Below, piece by piece: positions 1 to 9,009 of a stretch of 64,000 bases of DNA (position 1 is its first letter; every line of letters starts with the position of its first letter). The notes beneath the pieces are model-generated. The model worked only from the letters and a program-made list of their open reading frames with translations, was not told the DNA's origin and ran no database searches. Where the stretch lies: NCBI RefSeq assembly GCF_001005215.1, contig NZ_LBNQ01000041.1, positions 1 through 64,000 on the forward strand, written 5' to 3'. Origin of the DNA: Lampropedia cohaerens (lineage in GTDB: Bacteria > Pseudomonadota > Gammaproteobacteria > Burkholderiales > Burkholderiaceae_C). Made by a program: the position numbers and the translations under genes.

Positions 1-17
1 CGGGGCGACCTTGTGAA

Positions 18-1709
18 TCACATCTCGACGTAATTGGGCCCGCCGCCGCCCTCGGGGGCGACCCAGACGATGTTCTGGGTCGGGTCCTTGATGTCGCAGG
101 TCTTGCAGTGCACGCAGTTCTGCGCATTGATCTGCAGGCGCTTGCCCTGAGGGCTGGCTGCATCGTCGATGAACTCGTACACGCCCGCCGGGCAGTAACG
201 TGCCTCGGGTCCGCCGTATTGCTTGAGGTTGACCTGCACCGGCACGCTGGCATCCTTGAGCGTCAGGTGCGCCGGCTGGTCCTCGCTGTGGTTGGTGTTG
301 CTGATGAATACGCTCGAGAGCCGGTCGAAGGTGATGACACCATCGGGTTTCGGATAGTCGATCTTGGCGCACTGCGCCGCTGGCTTGAGGAAGGTGTGGT
401 CGGGCGCGGGGTTCCTGAGCGTCCACGGCGGTGTCTTGATGCCCAGCCTGGGCAGCAGCCAGTGCTCGATGCCGGTCATCAGCATGCCAACGGTGCGGCC
501 TTTCTTAAACCATGGCTTGAAGTTGCTGGCGGCCTTGAGCTCCTGGTACAGCCAACTCTTCTCGAACGCCTGCGGGTAGGCGCTCAGCAGATCGTGCTGG
601 CGCCCGGCTTGTACCGCCTCGAACACCGCCTCGGCCGCCAGCATGCCGCTCTTGATCGCCGCGTGGCTGCCCTTGATGCGGCTGGCGTTGAGGTAGCCTG
701 CATTGCAACCCACCAGCGCGCCACCGGGGAAGATGGTCCTGGGTAGACTGGGGATGCCGCCGTTGTTGATCGCCCGCGCGCCGTAGCCCAGGCGCTTGCC
801 ACCTTCGATGTGCTTGAGAATGGCTGGGTGTTTTTTCCAGCGCTGCATCTCCTCAAACGGGCTCAGCCACGGGTTCTTGTAGTCCAGGCCGATGACAAAG
901 CCCAGCGTGACCTTGTTGCCTTCCATGTGGTAGAGAAAGCCCCCGCCGAAGGTTTCCTTGTCCATCGGCCAGCCGGCTGTGTGGACCACCAGGCCAGGCT
1001 GCGCCTTCTCGGGCGGCACTTCCCATAGCTCCTTGATGCCGATGCCAAAGCTCTGCGGCGCCGAGTCGGACTGGAGGTTGAATTGCTCCAGCAGCTGGCG
1101 CCCGAGCTGGCCACGCGCGCCCTCGGCAAAGATGGTGTACTTGCCGTGCAGTTCCATACCGAGCTGGAACTCGGCCGTGGGCTGGCCGTCCTTGCCCAGC
1201 CCCATGTTGCCGGTGGCAATGCCCTTGACGGAGCCGTCTTCGTTGTAGACGACTTCGGTGGCGGCAAAGCCGGGGAAGATTTCCACGCCCAGTGCTTCGG
1301 CCTGCTGGCTGAGCCAGCGCACGACGTTGCCCAGGCTGATGACGTAGTTGCCCTTGTTGTGAAAGTTGTCGGGCACCAGTGCCGCAGGCGTCTTGGTAGC
1401 GCCAGTCTCGCTGAGTAGCAGCACTTCGTCGGCGGTGACAGGCTGGTTCAGCGGCGCGCCCTTGTCCTTCCAGTCGGGGATGAGCTCGCTCAACGCAATC
1501 GGGTCCATCACCGCGCCCGAGAGGATGTGCGCACCGGGCTCGGAGCCCTTCTCAAGCACGACGACGTTGATCTCCTGGTCTTTCTCGGCTGCCAGCTGCT
1601 TGAGCCGGATCGCCGTAGCCAGCCCGGCCGGCCCGGCGCCAACAATCACCACGTCGTATTCCATCGACTCACGCGGGCCGTACTGCTCTAGGATTTCTTG
1701 CGGGGTCAT
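18..1709 (-). CDS. Electron transfer flavoprotein-ubiquinone oxidoreductase
   Basis: Membrane-associated FAD and 4Fe-4S enzyme that passes electrons from reduced ETF (fed by acyl-CoA dehydrogenases such as the one at 58 kb) to ubiquinone. The 563-residue protein has an N-terminal FAD-binding GAGPAG (24-29). The C-terminal ferredoxin-like part carries the cluster cysteines C506 (in CPAGVYE) and C532, C535 and C538 (in CVHCKTCDIKDP). Length fits the bacterial family. I chose the ATG at 1709 because AGGAA lies 9 bases upstream; an in-frame upstream extension to 1808 has no family-like sequence. It is divergent from the SDR gene starting at 1930. The family call is very secure. Confidence 0.96.
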   Translation of the reverse strand: MTPQEILEQYGPRESMEYDVVIVGAGPAGLATAIRLKQLAAEKDQEINVVVLEKGSEPGAHILSGAVMDPIALSELIPDWKDKGAPLNQPVTADEVLLLSETGATKTPAALVPDNFHNKGNYVISLGNVVRWLSQQAEALGVEIFPGFAATEVVYNEDGSVKGIATGNMGLGKDGQPTAEFQLGMELHGKYTIFAEGARGQLGRQLLEQFNLQSDSAPQSFGIGIKELWEVPPEKAQPGLVVHTAGWPMDKETFGGGFLYHMEGNKVTLGFVIGLDYKNPWLSPFEEMQRWKKHPAILKHIEGGKRLGYGARAINNGGIPSLPRTIFPGGALVGCNAGYLNASRIKGSHAAIKSGMLAAEAVFEAVQAGRQHDLLSAYPQAFEKSWLYQELKAASNFKPWFKKGRTVGMLMTGIEHWLLPRLGIKTPPWTLRNPAPDHTFLKPAAQCAKIDYPKPDGVITFDRLSSVFISNTNHSEDQPAHLTLKDASVPVQVNLKQYGGPEARYCPAGVYEFIDDAASPQGKRLQINAQNCVHCKTCDIKDPTQNIVWVAPEGGGGPNYVEM

Positions 1710-1929
1710 CTTGGCTGGTTCCTGTGGGGGAGGTGCCGAGTGCATCGCTCGGCACGCACATAGGTGTGTCTGTTCTGGCGGTGTCGATGGGCAAATGCCC
1801 TGCGGCAAGCTTGCCGCTTTCTTGTGGCAATGCCTGTCCTGTGTGTGACCGGGACAAGCCTTGTTACTGCTAACAATGGGCCAGTTCTAACTTGGCCCGA
1901 TGGGCGGTCAATCATACAAGGAAGCACCC

Positions 1930-2709
1930 ATGGCTTACAGCATTGATCTGTCGGGGAAAACGGCGCTCGTCACGGGGGCCTCCAGTGGACTGGGGGCGCA
2001 GTTCGCGCAGACGCTGGCAGCAGCCGGTGCTGCCGTGGTGCTGGCCAGTCGGCGCCGCGCCAGCCTGGAGGCGTTGCAAGCCAGCATTGCCGAGGCTGGC
2101 GGTACGGCCCATGTGGTCCAGCTGGATGTGACGGACTTTGGCGGCATTGATGCGGCCATCGCGTGCGCCGAGCAGATCGCCGGTCCGATCGACATCCTGG
2201 TCAATAACTCCGGTGTGAGCACGACGCAGAAGCTGCAGGACGTGATGCAGCAAGACTGGGACTTCGTGCTGGACACCAATCTCAAGGGCGCATTCTTTGT
2301 CGCGCAGGCGGTGAGCCGGCGCATGCTGGCACGTGCGCGCGCCAATGGCGGCTGGATCGAGGGCGCGCGCATCATCAATATCGCATCAATGGCTGGACTC
2401 AAGGTGCTGCCCATGATCGGCATCTATGCCATCAGCAAGGCAGGCGTGGTGCAGATGACCAAGGCCATGGCCATCGAGTGGGGGCGCTATGGCATCAATG
2501 TCAATGCGCTGTGCCCCGGCTACATCGAAACGGAGATCAACCGCGCTCATTTCCAGACCGATGAAGGCAAGAAGCTGGTGAATATGCTGCCGCGCAGGAA
2601 GGTTGGCCAGCCGCAGGATCTGGACGGCCTCATCGTGCTACTGGCCAGTGCCCAGAGCCATTTTGTCAACGGTGCGGTGATTGCGGCCGACGATGGCTTT
2701 GCCGTGTGA
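1930..2709 (+). CDS. Short-chain dehydrogenase/reductase (SDR), 3-ketoacyl-ACP reductase-like
   Basis: NAD(P)(H)-dependent oxidoreductase of the classical SDR family, 259 residues, cytoplasmic. The cofactor glycine motif TGASSGLG is at 15-22, the NNSG motif at 92-95, and the catalytic Ser153, Tyr166 and Lys170 (YAISK) are all present, so it should be active. The sequence resembles FabG-like enzymes, but the substrate cannot be read from it. The start at 1930 is preceded by AAGGA with suitable spacing; an upstream in-frame start at 1900 adds ten unconserved residues. The neighbour on the other strand is ETF-QO, and a fatty-acid or acyl-CoA link is possible but only inferred. Confidence 0.9.
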   Translation: MAYSIDLSGKTALVTGASSGLGAQFAQTLAAAGAAVVLASRRRASLEALQASIAEAGGTAHVVQLDVTDFGGIDAAIACAEQIAGPIDILVNNSGVSTTQKLQDVMQQDWDFVLDTNLKGAFFVAQAVSRRMLARARANGGWIEGARIINIASMAGLKVLPMIGIYAISKAGVVQMTKAMAIEWGRYGINVNALCPGYIETEINRAHFQTDEGKKLVNMLPRRKVGQPQDLDGLIVLLASAQSHFVNGAVIAADDGFAV

Positions 2710-2978
2710 GGATGGCGCGGCGGATGCCGATATCCAAGGAACGTTGCAAGCGCTGTTGCCAGCGCGAGAGCGTGCAGCGGAAGCAGTGTGCAGGCAGCTT
2801 GCGGGCGTTTCGGCTGTTTCCTACAGTGCGCAGCGCGCCATCGCGTTAACATAGCTCCCAGCAAGGGGCATTCGGCGCGCGGTGCGCAGGCATCGGCAGG
2901 ACATGGTCTTGTCCTGGCCCGGGATGCCACTACATGGTTTTTTTGCGGCCGTTGGCCGTATCACAAGGGAGGTTCAGC

Positions 2979-3293
2979 ATGGGAATTTTTTCTGGCAAGT
3001 CGCAACCGCGTGACGATTTCGAGCGTCTGGTCAACGAGCTGCGTGACGTGATCTCCAGCCGCGATCTGGATGATGTGCCGCAGATTCGCCAGTTGCGTCA
3101 GAAGTTCGACGATGGCGTGCACAGCCTGCAGGATCTGCGTGAATCGGCGGTGCGTACCGCACAGGAGGCTGCTGCGCGTGCCCGTGAGGGCGCCGATGTC
3201 GCCAATCGCTACGCCCACGATGAGCCGTGGCAGGTTGCCGGCGTGGCGCTGGCTGCTGGTGCGCTGATTGGCTTTCTGCTCGCCCGTCGCTAA
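2979..3293 (+). CDS. YqjD/ElaB family (DUF883) inner-membrane anchored protein
   Basis: Small 104-residue protein of the DUF883 family (YqjD, ElaB, YgaM in E. coli), tail-anchored inner-membrane proteins reported to bind ribosomes in stationary phase. The N-terminal two thirds is a charged, Ala/Arg/Glu-rich helix likely to form a coiled coil. The last ~18 residues (AGVALAAGALIGFLLARR) form the typical C-terminal membrane anchor. The ATG at 2979 has an AAGGGAGG-type ribosome site 6-12 bases upstream; an earlier in-frame start at 2934 lacks one. It is followed by yqjE- and yqjK-like genes, the same order as the enterobacterial yqjD-yqjE-yqjK cluster. Confidence 0.85.
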   Translation: MGIFSGKSQPRDDFERLVNELRDVISSRDLDDVPQIRQLRQKFDDGVHSLQDLRESAVRTAQEAAARAREGADVANRYAHDEPWQVAGVALAAGALIGFLLARR

Positions 3294-3501
3294 ACGCCGC
3301 ATGCATGGCTGCGGTTTGGCCTTGCTGCTTGGGCAGCATGGCCTGCCAGCCAAGCGCTTGCGCCAGCTGTCTGGTCATGGGATCCCGGGCCTGGCAGCTG
3401 GCGTTTTTCATGGCCGGCCTATGCACGGTTTTCGTAGTCCGTGACGCATCCTGGCGGTGCACAGCGGGGAAGGTCGTGCACAGCGCTTCAAGGAGTTGAT
3501 C

Positions 3502-3903
3502 GTGTCCATTGACTGGCAATCATTGCTTGGTATTACGCGTGTTCGCGAGACCGCGCGCTATTGGCTGGAGGAAGGCAGCATCGCCGTTTCCGACCGGCTC
3601 GATCTGTTGGGCATTGAAGCCAAGCGCCAGATGGTGGCGGTAGTTGGCGTGGTCGTTGGTGCGGTGCTGGCGCTCGTGTTCCTGTTTGGCCTGCTGTTCA
3701 TCGGCTCGATCGCCGCGCTGCTGCACTACGCCCACACTCCCGCATGGGGTACCGCATTGTGGGTGGTGCTCGGCGCCTGGGCACTGGCGTTGGTCATTGC
3801 TGCGGTGGTTGCAGCATGCATGGTCCGGCGCCTGGCCAAGCCCTTTGCGCTGACCAGGCAGGTGATTGCTCAGGACATTGCCACATTCAAGGAGCGACTA
3901 TGA
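3502..3903 (+). CDS. YqjE-like (phage holin family/DUF1469) membrane protein
   Basis: 133-residue inner-membrane protein of the Phage_holin_3_6/DUF1469 family, which despite its name is a chromosomal partner of YqjD rather than a phage lysis gene. An amphipathic N-terminus is followed by two strongly hydrophobic segments (about 49-75 and 83-108) and a basic C-terminal tail. I chose GTG at 3502 because AGGAG sits 6 bases upstream (3491-3495); a longer frame from 3457 has no ribosome site. Its stop overlaps the next start by four bases (ATGA), indicating translational coupling. The molecular function is unknown. Confidence 0.82.
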   Translation: MSIDWQSLLGITRVRETARYWLEEGSIAVSDRLDLLGIEAKRQMVAVVGVVVGAVLALVFLFGLLFIGSIAALLHYAHTPAWGTALWVVLGAWALALVIAAVVAACMVRRLAKPFALTRQVIAQDIATFKERL

Positions 3904-4361
3904 CGACGCAACGAGCGCCGGGAACCGGTGCCATGCATTCGCGCAATGACAGCCTTGCCCGCATGCAAGAGACGTTGGACGTGGCCGCCACGGGCGCGCT
4001 TGCTGGTGTTCCTGTCAGCGCCGAGGAAGAGCAGGTACTGCGACGCATCGCCGAGCAGCGCAGGCGCATCATCGAGCGCCGTGCGCGTGCGGGCAGCCAG
4101 GCGGTGGCTATGGGCCTGCATGGCCAGCGGGACGAGGGCGGTGCGCCGCATGCTTCCTCATTGCTGGAGCATCCGGTGGTTGCTGCCGGGCGCGATGCTG
4201 TCCTGCGCCATCCGATTGCCATTGGCTTTGCCCTGGGTTCGGCGCTGGTGCTGGGGCCGCGGCGGCTGTGGCGCGTGGCACTGGTGGCCGCGCCGTGGGC
4301 GCTGCGCGGCTGGCGGCTGATTGAGCGTACCAATCGGGGCAAGGTGCGCGCACGCCGCTGA
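3900..4361 (+). CDS. Hypothetical protein in the yqjDE operon (YqjK-like position)
   Basis: 153-residue basic protein that I do not recognise by motif. The middle part is a run of Arg/Glu/Ile heptads (about 39-62) likely to be helical. The C-terminal third contains weakly hydrophobic stretches (PIAIGFALGSALVLGP and VALVAAPWALRGW) that could be one or two short membrane segments. It begins inside the stop codon of the yqjE-like gene (ATGA), so it is almost certainly co-translated with it. By position it corresponds to yqjK in the enterobacterial yqjDEK cluster, but homology is inferred from context only. Confidence 0.7.
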   Translation: MTTQRAPGTGAMHSRNDSLARMQETLDVAATGALAGVPVSAEEEQVLRRIAEQRRRIIERRARAGSQAVAMGLHGQRDEGGAPHASSLLEHPVVAAGRDAVLRHPIAIGFALGSALVLGPRRLWRVALVAAPWALRGWRLIERTNRGKVRARR

Positions 4362-4362
4362 G

Positions 4363-4381
4363 GATCGGTTCTCGATCTTTT
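4363..4381 (+). terminator. Weak hairpin plus T-run after the yqjDEK-like operon
   Basis: The five-base stem GATCG/CGATC encloses a GTTCT loop and is followed by TTTT, immediately after the stop codon at 4361. The stem is short for an intrinsic terminator, so this is tentative. Confidence 0.35.
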
Positions 4382-4484
4382 CATGCGTTGTGTTGACGCA
4401 GCCGGTGGCGCTGCGGTAGCGGCATGCGCGGCGGATTTGTGCTGAAATGAGCGCTTTCTGTTGTCGTTATCTGACTGAACCGCC

Positions 4485-5957
4485 ATGCACGCTTTGCCAC
4501 TTTCGCAGTCGCTAGCGCCTGATGCCGCGCTGTCGCATCTGACGCGCAAATGGGACGAGGACATCCTCGATTGCCTCAAGCGCTACATTGAGGTGCCTGC
4601 CAAGTCGCCGATGTTCGAGAGGGACTGGGAGACATTGGGTTTCATTGACCGTGTCGTCACCGACGCTGCCGACTGGGTTCGGGCACAGCAGATTCGTGGC
4701 CTGCAGCTGGAGATCGTGCGCCTGCCAGGGCGCACCCCGGTGCTGTTCTTCGAAGTGGCAGCTTCCGGGCATGCGTCGCAGCAGACCGTGCTGGTCTATG
4801 GCCACCTGGACAAGCAGCCGGAGTTTTCCGGCTGGCGCAGCGATCTGGCGCCGTGGACGCCGAAGTACGAGAACGGCAAGCTCTATGGGCGAGGCGGTGC
4901 CGACGACGGCTATGCGGTTTATGCCAGCGTGGCGGCGATTCAGGAGCTGCAGCGCCAGAACGTCGCGCATCCACGCATCGTTGGGCTGATCGAGACTTCC
5001 GAGGAAAGCGGCTCGGTCGATCTTTTGCCGTATATCGAGGCGCTCAGGCCGCGCATTGGCGACGTTGCGCTGGTGGTCTGTCTTGATTCGGGCGCAGGCA
5101 ATTACGACCAGCTGTGGCTGACAACCAGCCTTCGCGGCAACATCACCGGCACGCTGAAGGTGGAAATCCTCACGGAAGGCGTGCATTCGGGTGAGGCGTC
5201 GGGCCTGGTGCCGTCGTCGTTTCGCATCATGCGCGAGGTACTGGACCGGCTGGAGGACAGCCGCAGTGGCCGGCTGCTGCCCGAGATTTTCCATTGTGCT
5301 ATTCCCCCAGAGCGCATCGCGCAGGCGCGTGCGACCGCCGCCATCCTCGGCAATGACAGCCAGACGCGCTTTCCCTGGGTGCATTACGACTGCGGCGGCA
5401 CCACGCAATGGGCGTTGCCGACCACGCAGGATCCCGTGGAAGCGCTGTTGCGGCGCACCTGGCGGCCTACGCTCAGCGTCACCGGTGCGGAAGGCCTGCC
5501 GCCCCTTGACAGTGCCGGCAACGTGCTGCGGCCTTACACGGCCTTCAAGCTGAGCATTCGCACCCCGCCGCTGGTGGACGTGGCCGCCTGCGTGGCGCAG
5601 ATGAAGCGCCTGCTTGAGGACAATGCGCCCTACCAGGCGCGCGTGACCTTCGAGGACGTGCAGGGTGCCGATGGCTGGAATGCGCCTGCCATGGATGACT
5701 GGTTCCGCAGTGCCGTGCAGCAGGCCAGCCAGACTTATTTTGGCGCCGACTGCGGCTACATTGGTCAGGGCGGCACGATTCCGCTCATGGGGCTGCTCAG
5801 CCAGGGCTTTCCGGCCGCACAGATGATGGTCTGCGGCGTGCTGGGGCCCAAGAGCAATGCCCATGGCCCCAACGAGTTTCTGCATGTGCCCTATGCCAAG
5901 CGCCTGACGGCAGCGGTTGCGCACGTCATTGCCAGCATGCCGGCAGGCCAAGCATAG
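4485..5957 (+). CDS. M20 family metallohydrolase (peptidase M20/M25/M40)
   Basis: Cytoplasmic two-zinc hydrolase of the M20 family, 490 residues, removing an amino acid or acyl group from a peptide or amide. All metal and catalytic positions are visible: H107 and D109 (YGHLDKQPE), bridging Asp in GRGGADDG (about 140), the general base pair E173-E174 (TSEESGS), D201 (CLDSGAG) and the C-terminal His460 (NAHGPNEF). The central lid/dimerisation domain is present. Substrate is not predictable; relatives are annotated as dipeptidases. There is no signal peptide. It is convergent with the argE-like M20 gene (45 bases apart), so two distinct M20 enzymes lie end to end. Confidence 0.88.
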   Translation: MHALPLSQSLAPDAALSHLTRKWDEDILDCLKRYIEVPAKSPMFERDWETLGFIDRVVTDAADWVRAQQIRGLQLEIVRLPGRTPVLFFEVAASGHASQQTVLVYGHLDKQPEFSGWRSDLAPWTPKYENGKLYGRGGADDGYAVYASVAAIQELQRQNVAHPRIVGLIETSEESGSVDLLPYIEALRPRIGDVALVVCLDSGAGNYDQLWLTTSLRGNITGTLKVEILTEGVHSGEASGLVPSSFRIMREVLDRLEDSRSGRLLPEIFHCAIPPERIAQARATAAILGNDSQTRFPWVHYDCGGTTQWALPTTQDPVEALLRRTWRPTLSVTGAEGLPPLDSAGNVLRPYTAFKLSIRTPPLVDVAACVAQMKRLLEDNAPYQARVTFEDVQGADGWNAPAMDDWFRSAVQQASQTYFGADCGYIGQGGTIPLMGLLSQGFPAAQMMVCGVLGPKSNAHGPNEFLHVPYAKRLTAAVAHVIASMPAGQA

Positions 5958-6002
5958 CGGTCTGTGCCGTCGCGGGGCGGCCGGTGCGACTGCGCGAAAG
6001 TT

Positions 6003-7202
6003 TTAGCCCGCGCCTTCGCGCAGGCACAAGGAGTCGGTCAACTGGGCCAGCATGGCGTCACAGGCGTCGAGCTGGGCCAGCTCGATGTATTCGTCGGCCT
6101 TGTGTGCCACCTCGATGCTGCCGGGCCCGCAGACGACGACGGGTGTCTTGTCCCACAGTTGCTGGAACAGGCCGCCCTCGGTGCCAAAGGCCACCTTGGT
6201 GTGGGGCGTGTGCGCAGGCAGGCAGCGGGCCAGCAGCTGCACGCCCGGAGCGTTGCTGGCGGTGCGCAGGCCGGGGTAGGCCACCAGCTGCTCAATGGCG
6301 GGTGCTGCGGGCGCTGTGGTGCAGCCCTGCAGCTGCGCTGCCTGCTGCATGCGCACCAGTGTCTTTTCGCGTACGCATGCCAGGACGTCGTCCGGATGGT
6401 CGTCGGTCACGAAGCGGATCTCGAAATCCAGCACGCATTCGCCGGGCACGATGTTCAGGGCCTTGCCGCCTTCGATCCTGCCGGCGTGGATGGTGGTGTA
6501 GGGGATGGCGTAACCCGCTTCGCGCGGCCCGGTCGTGGCCAGGTCACTTTGTACCTCGCGGATGGCGCTGACCAGATCGGCAGCGGCGTGGATGGCATTG
6601 GCAAAGCGTGGCGCAAGCCCGGAGTGGCCTTCCTGGCCACAGCAGCGCGCGCGGTAAGCCGACTTGCCCTTGTGACCCAGGCCGATCTGCATCAGCGTGG
6701 GCTCGCCGACCAGGCACAGCAGTGGCGCAGGCAAGTTGCGCTGCCGTAGCGCCTGCAGCAGGTGGCGCACGCCAACGCAGCCGATTTCCTCATCGTACGA
6801 CAGAGCCAGGTGCAGCGGCCTCTGCAGGGGCTTGTCGGCAGCCTGCAGCATGGTGTGCACGGCACAGGCGACAAAGCCCTTCATGTCTGCACTGCCGCGG
6901 CCGTAGATGCGGCCATCGCGCTGCGTGGCCTCGAAGGGCGGGCTGGTCCATGGCTGGCCTTGCACTGGTACGACGTCGGTGTGGCCCGACAGTACGATGC
7001 CGGGTGCATCCATCGGTCCGGTACTGGCAAACAGGTTGGCGCGGCCCGGATCCGTGGGATCGCACACCAGCGAGGATGCAATCCCGGCCTGGTTCAGAAG
7101 CGCCTGGATGCGTTCGAGCAGCGCAATGTTGGGGCTGCGCGAGACGGAAGGAAAGGCAATCAGCTCGTGCAGCAACGCCAGGCTGGATGGGGTGGCAGTC
7201 AT
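6003..7202 (-). CDS. ArgE-type N-acyl-amino-acid deacetylase (M20)
   Basis: 399-residue M20 enzyme closest to acetylornithine deacetylase (ArgE/DapE subgroup), releasing acetate or another acyl group from an N-acylated amino acid. Zinc ligands and catalytic residues are visible: H74 and D76 (SGHTDVVPV), D106 (GRGSADMKG), E138-E139 (YDEEIG), E167 (GEPT) and H367 (EVAHKADEY). Burkholderiales usually make arginine through the ArgJ acetyl cycle, so a catabolic role in this cluster is as plausible as arginine synthesis. It starts 4 bases after the lysR-type gene ends and probably shares its transcript with DUF1028 and ridA-like genes. Confidence 0.85.
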   Translation of the reverse strand: MTATPSSLALLHELIAFPSVSRSPNIALLERIQALLNQAGIASSLVCDPTDPGRANLFASTGPMDAPGIVLSGHTDVVPVQGQPWTSPPFEATQRDGRIYGRGSADMKGFVACAVHTMLQAADKPLQRPLHLALSYDEEIGCVGVRHLLQALRQRNLPAPLLCLVGEPTLMQIGLGHKGKSAYRARCCGQEGHSGLAPRFANAIHAAADLVSAIREVQSDLATTGPREAGYAIPYTTIHAGRIEGGKALNIVPGECVLDFEIRFVTDDHPDDVLACVREKTLVRMQQAAQLQGCTTAPAAPAIEQLVAYPGLRTASNAPGVQLLARCLPAHTPHTKVAFGTEGGLFQQLWDKTPVVVCGPGSIEVAHKADEYIELAQLDACDAMLAQLTDSLCLREGAG

Positions 7203-7206
7203 GGTC

Positions 7207-8184
7207 TCAGGCGCCGCTGTCGGCGGCAGGGGTGGTCATGTGGGGGTCGAAGAAACTGGGCGCGCTCATGCCCGGAATGTACTGGTCGGAGATGTAGGCG
7301 CGGCAGCGCTGCATGAACACCCGTGTGAGGTGGGATTGCTCCATGGGCTTGTAGGTTGCCAGACCCAACAACATGGGACGCTGCTGACCGGCCAGGCGCA
7401 CGCGCACGAAGCGCTTGCCATCGAGCGAGTAGTTGGAGCGCGGGCGCACGTTGAACAGGGCGTAGCCAATACCGTTGGCCACCATGGAGCGCACCACATC
7501 CTCCGAGCGCGAGCGGGCCACGATATTGGGCTCCAGCCCCTTTTGCGCGAACACCGAGAGGAAGTAGTCCCGGCTCATCGGCAGGTCCAGCAGCACCATG
7601 GGCAACGCGGCCAGCTCTTCGAGCGTGACCGCCGACTGCTGCGCCAGCGGATGCAGCTCACTGACCAGCACGTGCAGCGGCAGGCGTGCCAGTGCCTCGA
7701 ATTCAATGCCGTCGCTCAGCTGCAGGTCGTAGGTGAGCGCGACGTCAATCTCGACGTTTTGCAGCCGGGCCATCAGCGTGCGCTGATCGCCCTCGACCAT
7801 CTGCAGGTTGACCTTCTCGAACGCCCGCGCGAAGCCGTAGATGACCTCCGGCGCGATCATCGGCGCCAGTGACTGGAAGCACCCCACGCGCAGCGCGCCC
7901 TGCATCACGCCGTTGGCCGCAGAGGCAATCTCGTACAGGCTGGAGGCGCGCTCCAGCAGGGCCTCGCACTCTTGCTTGAGCTGGGTGCCAATGGCGGTCA
8001 GTGCCAGCCCTTTGGAGGGATGGCGCACGAACAGCTGCACGCCCAGCTCCGCTTCAATGTGCGCGATGGCGGCCGAGATGGAAGGCGAGGAAATGTGGAT
8101 TTGCGCGGACGCCGTGGCGATGCTGCCATGTTTGGCAGTGGCCACGAAGTACTCCATTTGACGCAAAGAGATGCGGTTGAGCAT
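7207..8184 (-). CDS. LysR-family transcriptional regulator
   Basis: 325-residue LTTR: an N-terminal winged helix-turn-helix (about 5-63, with the typical ATASAQIHISSPSISAAIAHIE helix pair shortened here to its key part SPSISAAIAHIEAELG) followed by a periplasmic-binding-like effector domain (about 95-300). It lies inside the ridA-DUF1028-lysR-argE minus-strand arm, 4 bases ahead of the argE-like gene, so it is the natural candidate regulator of this arm and of the divergent ABC transporter. The effector is unknown. A 127-base gap to the DUF1028 gene could hold its own promoter. Confidence 0.92.
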   Translation of the reverse strand: MLNRISLRQMEYFVATAKHGSIATASAQIHISSPSISAAIAHIEAELGVQLFVRHPSKGLALTAIGTQLKQECEALLERASSLYEIASAANGVMQGALRVGCFQSLAPMIAPEVIYGFARAFEKVNLQMVEGDQRTLMARLQNVEIDVALTYDLQLSDGIEFEALARLPLHVLVSELHPLAQQSAVTLEELAALPMVLLDLPMSRDYFLSVFAQKGLEPNIVARSRSEDVVRSMVANGIGYALFNVRPRSNYSLDGKRFVRVRLAGQQRPMLLGLATYKPMEQSHLTRVFMQRCRAYISDQYIPGMSAPSFFDPHMTTPAADSGA

Positions 8185-8311
8185 AGGGGTGATCAGCGGG
8201 CTGGAGGGAGGCTGCGTATTCTCCTGCGAAGTGTCGCGCGCGTTGGCAGGCAGTCGGCGGTGGGGTTATTGGCGAGCTGGCCATTGGCCAGGCTCTGCGG
8301 GGGGGCGCAAC

Positions 8312-8983
8312 TCAAGGATTGCCGGGCACCCCAAAGCTGGGCGCAGCGCGCGGATCGAGCGCGCGGGTGACGTAATCCTGCGCCTGGGGTCCGTAGACCG
8401 ACCATGCGCGCTGCAGCGCGGCAATCGGGTCTTCCTCGACCCAGTCGATGCGCAGATCAATGATCGGCCACTCCAGGCGGTCGCACACCAGCAGGCCTGC
8501 TGAATGGACCGGGCCAGCTTCGCCGCCCGCTGCCTCGCCCGCAGCCAGTGCCTGCATCAGGCGATCGGCCAGGCATCCGTGTGCCTGCTCGAACGCCGCC
8601 AGCATCGCGGCAGGCACGGTGTCGCTGGCCAGCAGGTTGCCGGCGCAGGCGGCGTCACGGCCACTGGCGCTGGCAATGGTGCCCAGCGTGGCTGCCCCAG
8701 TGAAGATGGCCGGCGCATGGGCGGCATCGATGGCCATGAGCTGTCGGTATTCGATGAACGGCACTTGCGCAAAGGAGGCCAGTGCCTGCTCGGGCGTCAT
8801 GCCGGCGGCCATGCGGTCGAGCGCTTGCGGGCCCAGCTGCGGGTCGGTGGTGCACTGGCTGACGGCAGCGCCAATGCCGCTGCGCACGCGGATGCAACGT
8901 GCTGCCACGGCGGGTGAGGAGGAGGCCACGGCCGCGCCGAACTGGCCGGATGCGGGGCAGCGTGCAATGATGGAAAAGGTCAT
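8312..8983 (-). CDS. DUF1028 family protein (Ntn-hydrolase-like)
   Basis: 223-residue member of DUF1028, a family assigned by structure to the Ntn-hydrolase fold and often found beside amidohydrolases, RidA proteins and ABC transporters. The N-terminus MTFSIIARCPASGQFGAAVA and the GIGAAVSQCTTDPQLGPQAL stretch are diagnostic. The ATG at 8983 lies 26 bases after the ridA-like stop; the reading frame extends much further upstream but that part is an out-of-frame shadow of the ridA-like gene. The enzymatic reaction of the family is not established; amide or peptide hydrolysis is the usual inference. Confidence 0.85.
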   Translation of the reverse strand: MTFSIIARCPASGQFGAAVASSSPAVAARCIRVRSGIGAAVSQCTTDPQLGPQALDRMAAGMTPEQALASFAQVPFIEYRQLMAIDAAHAPAIFTGAATLGTIASASGRDAACAGNLLASDTVPAAMLAAFEQAHGCLADRLMQALAAGEAAGGEAGPVHSAGLLVCDRLEWPIIDLRIDWVEEDPIAALQRAWSVYGPQAQDYVTRALDPRAAPSFGVPGNP

Positions 8984-9009
8984 GCCGATGGGGCGGGTAG
9001 GGGCTGCGA

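Noticed and set aside
3502-3903. Prophage holin as a sign of a phage remnant
   Set aside because: The holin-family name applies, but context (yqjD-yqjE) shows a chromosomal housekeeping operon and no other phage gene is near.
4512-5951. 479-codon frame opposite the M20 gene
   Set aside because: Exact antisense of a well-supported enzyme, His/Arg/Gln-rich without family features.
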